Assembly: GCA_045532055.1 (NCBI GenBank)
Contig: JAZSFF010000046.1
Span: 1 to 25,690 of the forward strand
Direction of reading: 5' to 3'
DNA length: 25,690 nt
Origin: SIG440 sp045532055
Lineage (GTDB): Bacteria > Bacillota > Clostridia > Monoglobales > Monoglobaceae
The notes beneath the pieces are model-generated. The model worked only from the letters and a program-made list of their open reading frames with translations. It was not told where the DNA came from and did not search any database. Shown here piece by piece: positions 15,812 to 22,095 of this stretch (position 1 is its first letter; each line of letters starts with the position of its first letter). The position numbers and the translations under genes were made by a program.

Positions 15812-16853
15812 ACGTCTTGGAGATATTTTAGAGAAATCAGACGGCGTCTTGTTGACTTCTCCTTATAATATGAGATATTTTAGCGGTTTTACTGGTGACG
15901 AGGGCGCTGTGCTTATAACAAAGAAAGATAAGTTTTTGTTCACGGATTCCCGATATATCGAACAAGCAGACAAGGAGACCAATGGATTTATTTTGACCGA
16001 GGCCAATGACTGGATTAAATCGGTTGGTGAAATTGTGGAGCAAGAAACTTTGGGGAAACTTGCCTTTGAAGACAGTGCTCTAAGTGCCGGACAGTATAAA
16101 AAACTGGATGAGGCTGTAAAGAACTGTGAACTGATGTTTTGTTCCGGCGAGGTCAATTCCCTGCGAATGATAAAGACTCCTGACGAATTGAAAAAAATCC
16201 AACAGGCAGAGGCGTTGGGTTGCAAAGCCTTTGAACATATTTTGGGATTTATAAAAACCGGTGTGCATGAGAAAGATATAGCTCTTGAAATTGAATATTT
16301 TATGAGGAAACATGGTGCGGAAAAGACCTCTTTTGATACAATAGCTATATCAGGGGCAAGAACAAGTCTGCCCCATGGGGCGCCTACCGATAAAAAGATT
16401 GAAAAAGGTGATTTTGTCACGCTGGATTTTGGGTGTGTTCTTGATGGATACTGTTCGGACATGACCCGTACTGTTGTTGTGGGCAAGGCGACGGAGGAGC
16501 AGAAGAAGATATATAATACGGTAAAGATTGCTCAGCAGATGGCACTTGACTTTATACGCAGCGGCATCAAATGCTGTGAAGCAGACGAGGTAGCAAGGGA
16601 TTATATTGCATCCAAAGGCTATGGTGAATATTTCAGACACTCTTTGGGTCATGGTGTTGGACTTTTGGTGCATGAATTCCCCAATCTGTCCCCAAAGTCT
16701 GAAATAGTTCTTTTGCCCAATATGGTAGTAAGTTGCGAACCGGGAATTTATATTCCAGGCTTTGGCGGTGTGAGAATTGAGGATTTGGTTTGTGTAACCC
16801 AAGATGGGTGTCAGAACCTTTCACCGGTTACAAAGGAATTGATAGAACTCTAA
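15804..16853 (+). CDS. pepQ: M24B Xaa-Pro peptidase (aminopeptidase P / prolidase type)
   Basis: The 349-residue protein has the pita-bread metallopeptidase fold. The five metal ligands are all visible: Asp208 in TLDFG, Asp219 in SDMTR, His283 in GHGVGLLVHE, Glu312 in CEPGIYI and Glu326 in RIEDLV. The N-terminal domain (about 1-125) is the creatinase-like domain. The enzyme removes residues next to proline from peptides. Prolidase and aminopeptidase P cannot be split with certainty; the symbol is provisional. GGGGG lies before the ATG, which overlaps the nfo stop. It precedes efp by 92 bp, a common Firmicute pair: proline peptidase followed by the factor for proline translation. Confidence 0.93.
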   Translation: MTKRLGDILEKSDGVLLTSPYNMRYFSGFTGDEGAVLITKKDKFLFTDSRYIEQADKETNGFILTEANDWIKSVGEIVEQETLGKLAFEDSALSAGQYKKLDEAVKNCELMFCSGEVNSLRMIKTPDELKKIQQAEALGCKAFEHILGFIKTGVHEKDIALEIEYFMRKHGAEKTSFDTIAISGARTSLPHGAPTDKKIEKGDFVTLDFGCVLDGYCSDMTRTVVVGKATEEQKKIYNTVKIAQQMALDFIRSGIKCCEADEVARDYIASKGYGEYFRHSLGHGVGLLVHEFPNLSPKSEIVLLPNMVVSCEPGIYIPGFGGVRIEDLVCVTQDGCQNLSPVTKELIEL

Positions 16854-16881
16854 TAAAATTGGGTATAATATAAAATTTATC

Positions 16882-16910
16882 TTGATTTTTTTGGAATAGT
16901 AGTATACAAT
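16882..16910 (+). promoter_or_regulatory. Probable sigma-A promoter of efp
   Basis: TTGATT (16882-16887), 17 bp, TACAAT (16905-16910). It sits 35 bp before the ATG at 16946. Cotranscription from pepQ is also possible as there is no terminator between them. Confidence 0.6.
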
Positions 16911-16945
16911 ATAGTATAGAATAAAATGGTTAGGAGGAAATACCA

Positions 16946-17500
16946 ATGATATCTGCTGGTGATTTCAGAAACGGCATTACTTTTGAATTTGAAGGCAACG
17001 TTTATCAGGTTGTTGAATTTCAACATGTAAAACCCGGTAAAGGCGCTGCTTTCGTAAGAACAAAAATGAAGAACATCGTTACAGGCGGTGTTGTTGAAAG
17101 GAGCTTTAACCCTACAGAAAAAGTTCCCAAGGCTCACATCGAAAGAAAGGAAATGGAATACCTCTACGAAGATGGCGGTCTCTATTACTTCATGGATGAA
17201 GAATATGAGCAGGTTCCCCTTAGTGAAAACGAGTTGGGCGACGCTCTTAAGTTTGTAAAGGAAAATATGAAAGTTATGATTCTTTCATACAAGGGCAACG
17301 TGTTTGCTGTTGAACCCCCAACATTTGTTGAGCTTGTGGTTACAGCTACAGAGCCTGGTGTTAAGGGTAACACCGCTACAAACGTTACAAAGCCTGCAAC
17401 TGTTGAGACTGGTGCGGTTGTTACTGTTCCTGCGTTCATCAACGAGGGCGATGTTATCAAAATCGATACAAGAACAGCTGAATATCTTTCAAGAGTTTAA
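16946..17500 (+). CDS. efp: Translation elongation factor P
   Basis: EF-P binds stalled ribosomes between the P and E sites and helps form peptide bonds at polyproline stretches. The 184-residue protein has the three-domain layout and the family signature near the end (NEGDVIKIDTRTAEYLSRV). The modified-loop residue is Lys32 in HVKPGKGAAF; in Bacillus the same Lys32 carries a 5-aminopentanol group, and a similar modification here is likely. There is no sign of an EpmA/EpmB-type system in the window. TAGGAGG at 16931-16937 precedes the ATG. A strong terminator follows the stop. Confidence 0.98.
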   Translation: MISAGDFRNGITFEFEGNVYQVVEFQHVKPGKGAAFVRTKMKNIVTGGVVERSFNPTEKVPKAHIERKEMEYLYEDGGLYYFMDEEYEQVPLSENELGDALKFVKENMKVMILSYKGNVFAVEPPTFVELVVTATEPGVKGNTATNVTKPATVETGAVVTVPAFINEGDVIKIDTRTAEYLSRV

Positions 17501-17510
17501 TATGTTTTAA

Positions 17511-17549
17511 AGACTCAAACCCATAGTTTCAGGTTTGAGTCTGTTTTTT
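17511..17549 (+). terminator. Intrinsic terminator after efp
   Basis: AGACTCAAACC (17511-17521) pairs perfectly with GGTTTGAGTCT (17532-17542), loop of 10 bases, followed by six T. Confidence 0.9.
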
Positions 17550-17570
17550 AAAAATAAGGAGGCGACACAA

Positions 17571-17996
17571 ATGTCAGAATTAACAAACCGTGCAGCATAC
17601 CTCAAAGGTCTTGCTGATGGAATGAAACTTGATAAGGAGAAAGACGAGACAAGACTTATTGCTGAAATCATAGACTTTTTGAATGCTGCAGCAGAGGAAA
17701 TTGATGCAATAGATATGGAGCAAGGTTTCATTGCGGACCAGATTGACGATTTGGAAGAAGAAATTGATGTTATCGGCAACGAAGTATTTGACGAATATGA
17801 CGAATATGATGACGAGGATGACGAATTCCAGATTTGTTGTCAGGGTTGCGGCGAGGATATAATCGTTACAACCGAGGATATTATGGACGGAGAAATTCTT
17901 TGCCCCCATTGCGGCGAAACTATTGAATTTGACTTTGACTGCGATGGCGATTGCGATGGTTGCCAGTGCGAAGGCGACTGTGAGGATTGTGAATAA
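17571..17996 (+). CDS. CD1247-type zinc-ribbon protein with acidic Cys-rich tail
   Basis: The 141-residue protein matches the group carrying a CD1247 N-terminal domain found in Clostridia: SELTNRAAYLKGLADGMKLD followed by an acidic coiled segment. A four-cysteine zinc ribbon (CQGCGEDI ... CPHCGETI) follows at about 86-115, then a tail of alternating Asp, Gly, Glu and Cys (eight Cys in the last 24 residues). The tail could bind metal, but its function is unknown. ATG at 17571 is set by AAGGAGGCG at 17556-17564; an upstream in-frame ATG at 17535 lies in the terminator. It is co-oriented with efp but separated from it by the terminator. Confidence 0.82.
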   Translation: MSELTNRAAYLKGLADGMKLDKEKDETRLIAEIIDFLNAAAEEIDAIDMEQGFIADQIDDLEEEIDVIGNEVFDEYDEYDDEDDEFQICCQGCGEDIIVTTEDIMDGEILCPHCGETIEFDFDCDGDCDGCQCEGDCEDCE

Positions 17997-18012
17997 TCTT
18001 TAATTTCTATCA

Positions 18013-18046
18013 AAATACCGGACTGATTAACAGTCCGGTATTTTTT
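18013..18046 (+). terminator. Intrinsic terminator after the CD1247-type gene
   Basis: A 13-bp stem (18013-18025 and 18031-18043) with a five-base loop, ending in a run of T. The core is CCGGACTG/CAGTCCGG. Confidence 0.9.
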
Positions 18047-18137
18047 ATGCACCAAATCTTTTTTGATTGTGTAGTATATAATAGTGCAAAGGTGCAATAT
18101 GTACTGATGCCCATATAATCAAGAAGGGTTGAAAAAC

Positions 18138-18920
18138 ATGAGTGATGTAATAACAGCAATTTTTCTTACAGCTGTTGCGGGCCTTTCTACGGGTTTTGGC
18201 GGATTGATTGCATTTTTCTCGAAAAAAATGAATACAAAATTTCTGTCATTCACCCTCGGTATCTCGGCAGGTGTAATGATTTATATTTCTTTTGCAGAAC
18301 TTCTTGCCAAGGCAAACAATGAACTTATGCAGATATACGGCGGAAAAATGGGTGCAGTTATAAATTCTATTGCTTTTTTTGCGGGTATAGTGCTTGTTGC
18401 GGTGGTGGACAAATTGATTCCTGATGTAGACACACCGGAATTAATGACCAAAGACCGAGGAGATAAAGTGGGGCTTATGCGTACGGGCGTGGTTACAGCG
18501 TTGGCTTTGGGGATACATAATTTCCCCGAAGGTATGGCAACATTTGTGTCGGCACTTCAGTCTCCGGTTATGGCACTTCCCATTGTTGCTGCCATTGCCA
18601 TCCATAATATACCTGAGGGTATTGCAGTGTCGGTGCCCATATTTTACGCCACAGGAAGCAGAAAAAAAGCATTCTTCTATTCACTTGTTTCAGGAATCGC
18701 AGAACCTGTGGGGGCAATAATTGGATATCTTATCTTGATGCCGTTTATAAACGAAATAGTAAATAGTATAGTTTTTTCGGCGGTGGCAGGGATAATGGTA
18801 TTCATTTCAGTGGATGAATTGCTCCCCGCTGCACATGAATACGGCGAATATAATTTGTCTGTTGCAGGTTTTGTTGTAGGTATGTTGGTTATGGCAATAA
18901 GTCTGATAGGATTTATGTAA
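18138..18920 (+). CDS. zupT: ZIP family metal transporter (ZupT-like)
   Basis: A 260-residue protein with about eight membrane helices. The two metal-site helices carry HNFPEG (about residue 127) and HNIPEG (about 159), the hallmark pair of the ZupT group. Such carriers import zinc, and often iron or manganese, into the cytoplasm. A short His-poor, Asp/Lys-rich loop separates helices 3 and 4. ATG at 18138 is chosen over TTG at 18129 because GAAGGG lies just upstream with good spacing. A -10 TATAAT at 18077-18082 lies upstream without a clear -35. It stands alone between two terminators. Confidence 0.95.
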   Translation: MSDVITAIFLTAVAGLSTGFGGLIAFFSKKMNTKFLSFTLGISAGVMIYISFAELLAKANNELMQIYGGKMGAVINSIAFFAGIVLVAVVDKLIPDVDTPELMTKDRGDKVGLMRTGVVTALALGIHNFPEGMATFVSALQSPVMALPIVAAIAIHNIPEGIAVSVPIFYATGSRKKAFFYSLVSGIAEPVGAIIGYLILMPFINEIVNSIVFSAVAGIMVFISVDELLPAAHEYGEYNLSVAGFVVGMLVMAISLIGFM

Positions 18921-18923
18921 AAA

Positions 18924-18961
18924 CATCTAAAAAACCCCTGCTTGCAGGGGTTTTTTAGATG
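18924..18961. terminator. Strong intrinsic terminator after zupT
   Basis: A perfect 18-bp stem (18924-18941 and 18944-18961) with a two-base loop; the GCAGGGG arm is followed by TTTTTT inside the stem. It would work in both directions. Confidence 0.92.
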
Positions 18962-18996
18962 CAGGAAAAAATTTCTAAAAATTTTTCAAAAAGGTA

Positions 18997-19032
18997 TTGA
19001 CAAATAAAAACTATCTGTTATAATAATAGTAA
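18997..19032 (+). promoter_or_regulatory. perR promoter with overlapping PerR-box-like operator
   Basis: TTGACA (18997-19002), 16 bp, TATAAT (19019-19024). The bases 19018-19032 form a 7-1-7 palindrome matching the PerR box TTATAATnATTATAA at 12 of 14 positions. The overlap with the -10 fits autorepression. Confidence 0.72.
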
Positions 19033-19063
19033 CAGTTATCAATATTAAAAATGAGGTGCTGTT

Positions 19064-19456
19064 ATGACAACAACAAAAAGAAGCAGACAACGGGAGGCAA
19101 TCCTTGAGGTGGTGCAAAGTACAAAGTGTCACCCAACAGCCGACTGGGTCTATTCCGAGGTGCGAAAGGTTATCCCAAACATCAGCCTTGGCACGGTGTA
19201 CAGGAACTTGTCAATGCTTTCGGAAAACGGAACTATCCAGAAATTGCGTATTGGCACAGCCAGTGAACATTTTGACGGCAACCCTCATGCTCATTATCAC
19301 GTTTATTGCACACAGTGCGGACGGATTGATGACATAGAGGCAAAGCCCTTTGAAAACTTTAATTCCTGGGCAGCTGATATGTATGATGGAGAAATTTTTG
19401 AGCACCATACCATGTTTATGGGAAAGTGTTCGCGGTGTAAAAAGATTAAAATTTAG
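19064..19456 (+). CDS. perR: Fur-family peroxide-sensing repressor PerR
   Basis: A 130-residue Fur-family protein. The winged helix (about 1-65) contains HPTADW and SLGTVYRNL. The metal domain has His23, Asp71, His77, His79 and Asp89/90, in the order of the Bacillus PerR regulatory site, and two CxxC pairs (CTQC about 82-85; CSRC about 122-125) for structural zinc. PerR is inactivated by metal-catalysed oxidation of its histidines. The N-terminus is shorter than in Bacillus PerR, as in many Clostridia. It is followed after 12 bp by rubrerythrin, a known target. The operator over its promoter supports the assignment over Fur or Zur. Confidence 0.9.
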   Translation: MTTTKRSRQREAILEVVQSTKCHPTADWVYSEVRKVIPNISLGTVYRNLSMLSENGTIQKLRIGTASEHFDGNPHAHYHVYCTQCGRIDDIEAKPFENFNSWAADMYDGEIFEHHTMFMGKCSRCKKIKI

Positions 19457-19468
19457 GAGGAAAAAATT

Positions 19469-20056
19469 ATGAAAAAGTTTGTATGTTCGGTATGTGGTTA
19501 TGTTCATGAGGGAGACGCTCCTCCAGCAGCTTGTCCTGTATGTAAGGTGCCTGCTGAAAAGTTCAAGGAAATGCAGGAAGGTGCAGCACTTGCTGCAGAG
19601 CATGAATATGGTGTTTATGGCAAAACGGTAAAGAATAACCCCGATATCAGTGAAGAAGATAAAAAGTATATCTTTGAACAGCTTATGGCAAACTTCAATG
19701 GCGAGTGTGCAGAAGTTGGTATGTATCTCTGCATGGCAAGAATTGCTCATCGCGAGGGTTATCCCGAGGTTGGACTTTATTGGGAAAAGGCTGCTTTTGA
19801 AGAAGCAGAACATGCTGCAAAGTTTGCAGAACTCCTTGGTGAGGACCTTGAGCCCAATATGAAGGCTACAACAAAAGACAATCTTAAATGGAGAGTTGAC
19901 TGCGAATACGGTGCAACACAAGGTAAGTTTGATTTGGCATCTTGTGCAAAGAAAAACGGCCTTGATGCAATCCATGACACAGTGCATGAGATGGCAAAAG
20001 ACGAGGCTCGGCATGGCAGAGGACTTGAGGGACTGTTAAAGAGATATTTTGGTTAA
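19469..20056 (+). CDS. Reverse rubrerythrin (rubredoxin domain N-terminal)
   Basis: The 195-residue protein begins with a rubredoxin-like iron site (CSVCGY and CPVCKVP, about residues 6-25). It continues with a ferritin-like di-iron domain carrying the ligand motifs FNGECAEVG, EEAEHAAKF and DEARHGRG. Rubredoxin-first order is the reverse rubrerythrin type, an NADH-linked peroxidase of Clostridia that reduces H2O2 (and O2) to water. It lies 12 bp after perR behind AGGAGG, so the PerR box controls both. The pair forms a peroxide-defence unit, as in anaerobes. Length is normal. Confidence 0.95.
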   Translation: MKKFVCSVCGYVHEGDAPPAACPVCKVPAEKFKEMQEGAALAAEHEYGVYGKTVKNNPDISEEDKKYIFEQLMANFNGECAEVGMYLCMARIAHREGYPEVGLYWEKAAFEEAEHAAKFAELLGEDLEPNMKATTKDNLKWRVDCEYGATQGKFDLASCAKKNGLDAIHDTVHEMAKDEARHGRGLEGLLKRYFG

Positions 20057-20066
20057 AGCATAATTG

Positions 20067-20095
20067 ATGACCGGGGCAATGCTCCGGTCATTTTT
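20067..20095 (+). terminator. Intrinsic terminator after rubrerythrin
   Basis: ATGACCGGGGC (20067-20077) pairs with GCTCCGGTCAT (20081-20091), one G-T wobble and a three-base loop, followed by TTTT. Confidence 0.88.
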
Positions 20096-20149
20096 GTTAT
20101 ATTTTTTTGTTAAAGAGATATAATATGGTTAAAGGAGATGAATTAGATT

Positions 20150-20683
20150 ATGACAAAAATGATTTCATTAATGACAGCAGTACTTTTGGCGGTATGCCTG
20201 ATGACAGGTTGTGGTGAGGCTGAAAACGGCCAAAGAGCCATTGAACAAGGTGGACAGCAGGTGCAAGACGGCGTTTCTTCAGTTATGGATGCAGAAAAGG
20301 ACATGATGAATGATGTAAAGAACACTGTGCAAGATATAGGAAATGGTATGGACAATGCTGTGGATAATGCTATAAACAACGATAATAAAAACGGCATGAA
20401 TAACGACATGAACAATAGTATGAACAGTGGCGCAAACAACAACAATTCCAATCCTACGGATGAGGAAAAGTCAAGATTTATCGGTGAGGAAAAAGCAAAA
20501 GATATTGCTCTGAAAAAAGCAAATGTGACAACAGAAAGTGTAATATTCGACCGGGTTGAACTTGAACGTGATGATGGTGTCTGGAAATACGAGGTGGATT
20601 TTAAAAAGGATACAACAGAGTATGACGCAGAGATAAATGCCACTGATGGTTCGATTTTAAAATGGGAAGTAGAAAAGGATTAG
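20150..20683 (+). CDS. PepSY-domain lipoprotein
   Basis: A 177-residue protein with a lipoprotein signal: hydrophobic stretch then lipobox LMTGC with lipidated Cys21. A region rich in Asn, Met and Asp (about 60-102) acts as a flexible linker. A single PepSY domain follows (about 108-177: EEKAKDIALKKA, WKYEVDFKKDTTEYDAEINA, DGSILKWE). PepSY domains may inhibit proteases or bind peptides at the surface. AAAGGAGATG lies 9 bp before the ATG, and a -10 TATAAT at 20119-20124 with a weak TTGTTA at 20094-20099 forms a possible promoter. It is a single-gene unit between two terminators. Confidence 0.88.
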   Translation: MTKMISLMTAVLLAVCLMTGCGEAENGQRAIEQGGQQVQDGVSSVMDAEKDMMNDVKNTVQDIGNGMDNAVDNAINNDNKNGMNNDMNNSMNSGANNNNSNPTDEEKSRFIGEEKAKDIALKKANVTTESVIFDRVELERDDGVWKYEVDFKKDTTEYDAEINATDGSILKWEVEKD

Positions 20684-20688
20684 TTATG

Positions 20689-20729
20689 TTAAGGGATTAC
20701 AGTAATTTATGTAGTCCCTTAATTTTTTT
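20689..20729 (+). terminator. Intrinsic terminator after the PepSY gene
   Basis: TTAAGGGATTAC (20689-20700) pairs with GTAGTCCCTTAA (20711-20722) with one G-T wobble, followed by seven T. Confidence 0.87.
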
Positions 20730-20740
20730 GCAAAAAACTA

Positions 20741-20769
20741 TTGACAGGGTGAAAAAACTATGTTATATT
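20741..20769 (+). promoter_or_regulatory. Sigma-A promoter of the GntR-ABC operon
   Basis: TTGACA (20741-20746), 17 bp, TATATT (20764-20769). It lies about 50 bp before the ATG at 20819 and its -10 overlaps the operator. Confidence 0.78.
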
Positions 20770-20798
20770 AACTGTATTAATACAAACAATACAGTTAA
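20768..20798. promoter_or_regulatory. Palindromic operator for the YtrA-like regulator
   Basis: TTAACTGTATT (20768-20778) and its exact complement AATACAGTTAA (20788-20798), separated by 9 bp. A nested perfect palindrome TGTATTAATACA lies at 20773-20784. Its place at the start site and overlap with the -10 fit repression by the downstream GntR protein. Confidence 0.72.
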
Positions 20799-20818
20799 AT
20801 TGCCAAGGAGGTGAGGAT

Positions 20819-21199
20819 ATGATAAATCTGGACTATAAAGATGGCAGAACCTTGCATGAACAAATAGAGGCGGGACTTCGGGAGCTTATTATAAACGGAA
20901 TTTTAAACCAGGACGAGCAGTTGCCGTCGGTGAGAGAGCTTTCTATTGAACTTACAGTAAATCCCAATACAGTGCAAAGGGCATACAAACAGCTTGAACT
21001 GGACGGATTTATTTACAGTATAAAGGGCAAGGGCAACTTTGTGGCGCCGATTTCTGAAAAGGTGAGCACAAAACGCACGGAAGAACTTTATGAAACATTA
21101 AGACAGGCGGCAAAGGAACTGGCGTTTTTGGGCGAAGAGAAGTTTGTGCTTGAAAACATTATCAACAATGTGTATTCCGAAAAGGAGGATTCTTTATGA
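20819..21199 (+). CDS. GntR family regulator, YtrA subfamily
   Basis: A 126-residue protein consisting almost entirely of the GntR winged helix (LHEQIEAGLRELIINGIL, LPSVRELSIELTVNPNTVQR, AYKQLELDGFIYSIKGKGNF) plus a short helical tail, which is the small YtrA layout lacking a ligand domain. YtrA-type proteins repress the ABC transporter genes that follow them. AGGAGG lies before the ATG at 20819, and the stop overlaps the ATPase start as ATGA. The palindrome at 20768-20798 is the likely site of autoregulation. The inducer is unknown, but cell-envelope-active compounds are common for this group. Confidence 0.93.
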   Translation: MINLDYKDGRTLHEQIEAGLRELIINGILNQDEQLPSVRELSIELTVNPNTVQRAYKQLELDGFIYSIKGKGNFVAPISEKVSTKRTEELYETLRQAAKELAFLGEEKFVLENIINNVYSEKEDSL

Positions 21200-22095
21200 T
21201 AAAGGTTAAAAGTGTTACAAAATACTTTGACGATTTCAAGGTTCTTGATGAGATTTCTCTTGAAGTCAGAAAAGGTACAATATATGGTCTTATCGGACCT
21301 AATGGCGCCGGCAAGACCACTGTTATAAATCATATAAACGGAGTGCTTAAGCCTCAAAGCGGTGAGATAACCATCAATGACCAGCCGGTATTTGAGAATG
21401 CTTCGGTAAAACAGACTGTATTAAACATTTCCGATGACTGGTTTTATTACAGTACGTTCAGCATAAAAGAAATGGCAAAGTTCTACAGGGATATATACCC
21501 CAACTTCAGCCGTGAAAGATATGAGACAATAGGACAGGTGTTCAAAATTGACGAGAAACGTCAGATACGAAAGCTGTCCAAGGGTATGAAAAAACAGGTT
21601 GCGTTTTGGCTTTCGTTGTCAGCTATGCCCGATGTGCTTATATTGGACGAACCCCTTGACGGACTTGACCCGGTAATGAGAAAACAGGTTTTGAACCTTG
21701 TTATTGCGGACGTTGCGGACCGTGAAATGACGGTTCTGGTTTCGTCACACAATTTGAGGGAGCTTGAGGATATCTGTGACTGGGTAGGAATTATACATAA
21801 AGGAAAGATGATTCTTGAAAAGCCTCTGGATGATCTGAAAGGCAATGTCCACAAATATCAGGTGGTACTTCTTGACGAATTTGCGGCAAAACTTCCTGAA
21901 ATGGAGAATATTTTGCATATATCAAAGACGGGCTCTGTTTTCAGCCTTATTGTCAAGGGGGACCCAAAGGAAACAGACAGACAGATAAAAGCGCTGACAC
22001 CTATACTTTGCGAAAGGGTAAGCCTTACACTTGAGGAAGTATTTATTTATGAGTTGGGAGGTTTGGGTTATGACTTCAAAAATATCATTATTTAA
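21196..22095 (+). CDS. ABC transporter ATP-binding protein (YtrB-like)
   Basis: A 299-residue ATPase with Walker A GPNGAGKT (34-41), signature LSKGM (127-131), Walker B LILDEP (148-153) and the H-loop SSHN. The C-terminal 80 residues form an extension as in other YtrB/BcrA-like subunits. It powers the membrane subunit encoded next. AAGGAGG lies about 9 bp before the ATG, which overlaps the regulator stop by 4 bp, and the permease starts within its last 26 bp. Transport direction is not shown by sequence; export is usual in this group. Confidence 0.95.
   Translation: MIKVKSVTKYFDDFKVLDEISLEVRKGTIYGLIGPNGAGKTTVINHINGVLKPQSGEITINDQPVFENASVKQTVLNISDDWFYYSTFSIKEMAKFYRDIYPNFSRERYETIGQVFKIDEKRQIRKLSKGMKKQVAFWLSLSAMPDVLILDEPLDGLDPVMRKQVLNLVIADVADREMTVLVSSHNLRELEDICDWVGIIHKGKMILEKPLDDLKGNVHKYQVVLLDEFAAKLPEMENILHISKTGSVFSLIVKGDPKETDRQIKALTPILCERVSLTLEEVFIYELGGLGYDFKNIII

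Noticed and set aside
19211..20014. 267-codon minus-strand ORF opposite perR and rubrerythrin
   Set aside because: It is antisense to two conserved genes with intact motifs and crosses their boundary; no ribosome binding site.
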